Assembly: GCF_009183655.1 (NCBI RefSeq)
Contig: NZ_WEIO01000001.1
Span: 558,001-622,000 of the forward strand
Direction: 5' to 3'
From: Bacillus aerolatus
GTDB taxonomy: Bacteria > Bacillota > Bacilli > Bacillales > Domibacillaceae
DNA: 64,000 nucleotides
A model generated the notes under the pieces. The model saw nothing but the letters and a program-made list of their open reading frames with translations. It searched no databases and had not been told where the DNA came from. Within the stretch, counting starts at the first letter, position 1; each line of letters begins with the position of its first letter. Shown here piece by piece: positions 63,081 through 64,000 of this stretch. A program made the translations under genes and the position numbers.

Positions 63081-64000
63081 TTATTTTGTCGTTAAGTGCA
63101 CATATCCTGGACGATCCCATTTGCGCTGCACTTCGACACCATTTTGCGGATGCCGTTTTTTGTTGCGAGGGTTCGTTTTTGGCAGTGGATTTTCTCCGTC
63201 TGCTTTAAGCAACTCCATACGAACTTTCGTTTGCTTATAAGCAGGTGTGTTCGTACGCTGATCCACCGCAGGGCCTGTTAAAAAGTTAATCGCTGAGCTT
63301 TTATCAACCGAGTTCATTGGCAGAAAAAGCTCATTTGCTTGGACACGATCTGTAATTAAGGCAGGTAATTTCACCGCTCCAAACGGGGAAACTAAGCGAA
63401 CGAGCGACCCGTCTTTTACTCCTCGCTCTTTTGCCAGTTCCGGAGACACCTCGACGAAAATCCCAGGAACTTTCGCTTGAATTCCTTCTGACTTGTTCGT
63501 CAAATTGCCTTCGTGAAAATGTTCTAGCATCCGTCCATTGTTAATGTGAAGATCATATTCTTCCGGAAATTCAGCAGGCGCAACCCAGTCAGACAAGGCA
63601 AAGCGCGCTTTCTTATCCGGGAAGTTAAACCCATCTACGTAAAGAAGTGGCGTGCTTGCTCCCTCGTGGCTTCCCCATAGGAAACTGTTCCAGCCTTCAA
63701 GCACTTCATAGTTCGCCTCGCCAAAAAGAGGGGACAGGCTGGCCATCTCCGCAAAAATATCACTTGGATGGCGATAGTTCCAATTGGCGCCGAGACGATT
63801 GGCGATTTCTTGCACGATCCACCAGTCAGGTTTTGAATCACCGAGCGGCGGAAGGGCCTGATACAATCTTTGCACACGGCGTTCTGTGTTTGTAAATGTT
63901 CCTTCTTTTTCGAGAGATGGCGCAGCAGGTAAAATCACATCGGCATATTGGGCAGTGCGGGAAAAGAAAATATCCTGGACAACAAAGAAATCAAGTTTTG
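63081..64000 (-). CDS. yjgC: Formate dehydrogenase-like molybdopterin oxidoreductase, C-terminal part
   Basis: The last ~306 residues of a large molybdenum enzyme; the gene continues past the right edge. Features are those of the catalytic subunit: DFFVVQDIFFSRTAQYADV, VILPAAPSLEKEGTFTN-TERRVQ, and the dinucleotide-binding C-terminal domain (about the last 130 residues, GRMLEHFHEGNLT, VEVSPELAKERGV, FLPMN). With YjgD it forms the B. subtilis yjgCD pair. The N-terminal ferredoxin domains are outside the window. Confidence 0.9.
   Translation of the reverse strand, partial: KLDFFVVQDIFFSRTAQYADVILPAAPSLEKEGTFTNTERRVQRLYQALPPLGDSKPDWWIVQEIANRLGANWNYRHPSDIFAEMASLSPLFGEANYEVLEGWNSFLWGSHEGASTPLLYVDGFNFPDKKARFALSDWVAPAEFPEEYDLHINNGRMLEHFHEGNLTNKSEGIQAKVPGIFVEVSPELAKERGVKDGSLVRLVSPFGAVKLPALITDRVQANELFLPMNSVDKSSAINFLTGPAVDQRTNTPAYKQTKVRMELLKADGENPLPKTNPRNKKRHPQNGVEVQRKWDRPGYVHLTTK

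Overview
The window reads as chromosome of a spore-forming Bacillus-type firmicute (Bacillaceae). This rests on gene content with Bacillus subtilis, Priestia (B. megaterium) or Listeria counterparts: ribDEBAH behind an FMN riboswitch, the cbiW-H60-X-J-C-D-ET-L-F-G-A cobalamin order known from B. megaterium, csbB/gtcA/yfhO, yoxD, csbD, DUF4023, DUF3889, yjgD/yjgC, strong GGAGG ribosome binding sites, and sigma-A and sigma-B type promoters. I saw no rRNA, tRNA, CRISPR array or intact transposase. All calls come from reading the sequence; no database search was run.

Layout. 1-4.2 kb: end of an unknown gene, then the riboflavin operon. 4.2-9 kb: a Fur-box-controlled siderophore-type ATPase, an EamA transporter with a structured leader, a polysaccharide deacetylase and an AzgA-type purine permease. 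9-14 kb: Listeria-type long DapF, PAP2 phosphatase, D-serine dehydratase, MscS channel and a TANGO2-type protein. 14-20 kb: an accessory, decayed stretch with a frameshifted tnpB, a small Cys-rich protein, a broken Csp/DUF326 gene and a 5'-truncated TPP enzyme followed by an intact NhaC antiporter. 20-23.7 kb: bioY, csaA, a DUF3889 protein and a DHA2 drug exporter. 23.7-37.3 kb: a PduX-like threonine kinase, then a cobalamin riboswitch and a tightly overlapped 13-gene operon for anaerobic corrin synthesis, from uroporphyrinogen III methylation to cobyrinate a,c-diamide. 37.5-40.5 kb: small membrane and stress proteins, then cobT.

40.5-45.6 kb is a graveyard: a broken Ig-like lipoprotein-type gene, IS200/IS605-like end hairpins, a 118-bp inverted-repeat element with a target duplication at the phoU stop codon, a pst locus reduced to phoU, a pstB with an altered H-loop and a pstA tail, and the 3' tail of a second, dead cobT. 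45.7-51.8 kb: NlpC/P60 wall hydrolase, a HEPN-like/CBS protein, an unidentified structured RNA with its own promoter and terminator, a YflT-type stress protein behind a candidate sigma-B promoter, and csbB-gtcA-yfhO, the three-component teichoic-acid glycosylation set in one operon. 52-64 kb: beta-helix protein, YusW-like lipoprotein, CapA protein, nitronate monooxygenase, YoxD reductase, a chemoreceptor with a His-rich membrane sensor, a GAF-PAS histidine kinase, a 21-bp tandem repeat array, and yjgD plus the end of yjgC.

The genes fit a soil or host-associated aerobe that makes its own flavin and B12, imports biotin and siderophores, and modifies its envelope. I cannot point to a wholly new multi-gene system. 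The least explained signals are the EamA-gene leader RNA, the structured RNA near 47.3 kb, the 53-nt-core dispersed repeat that sits inside the B12 operon leader, and the 21-bp array.
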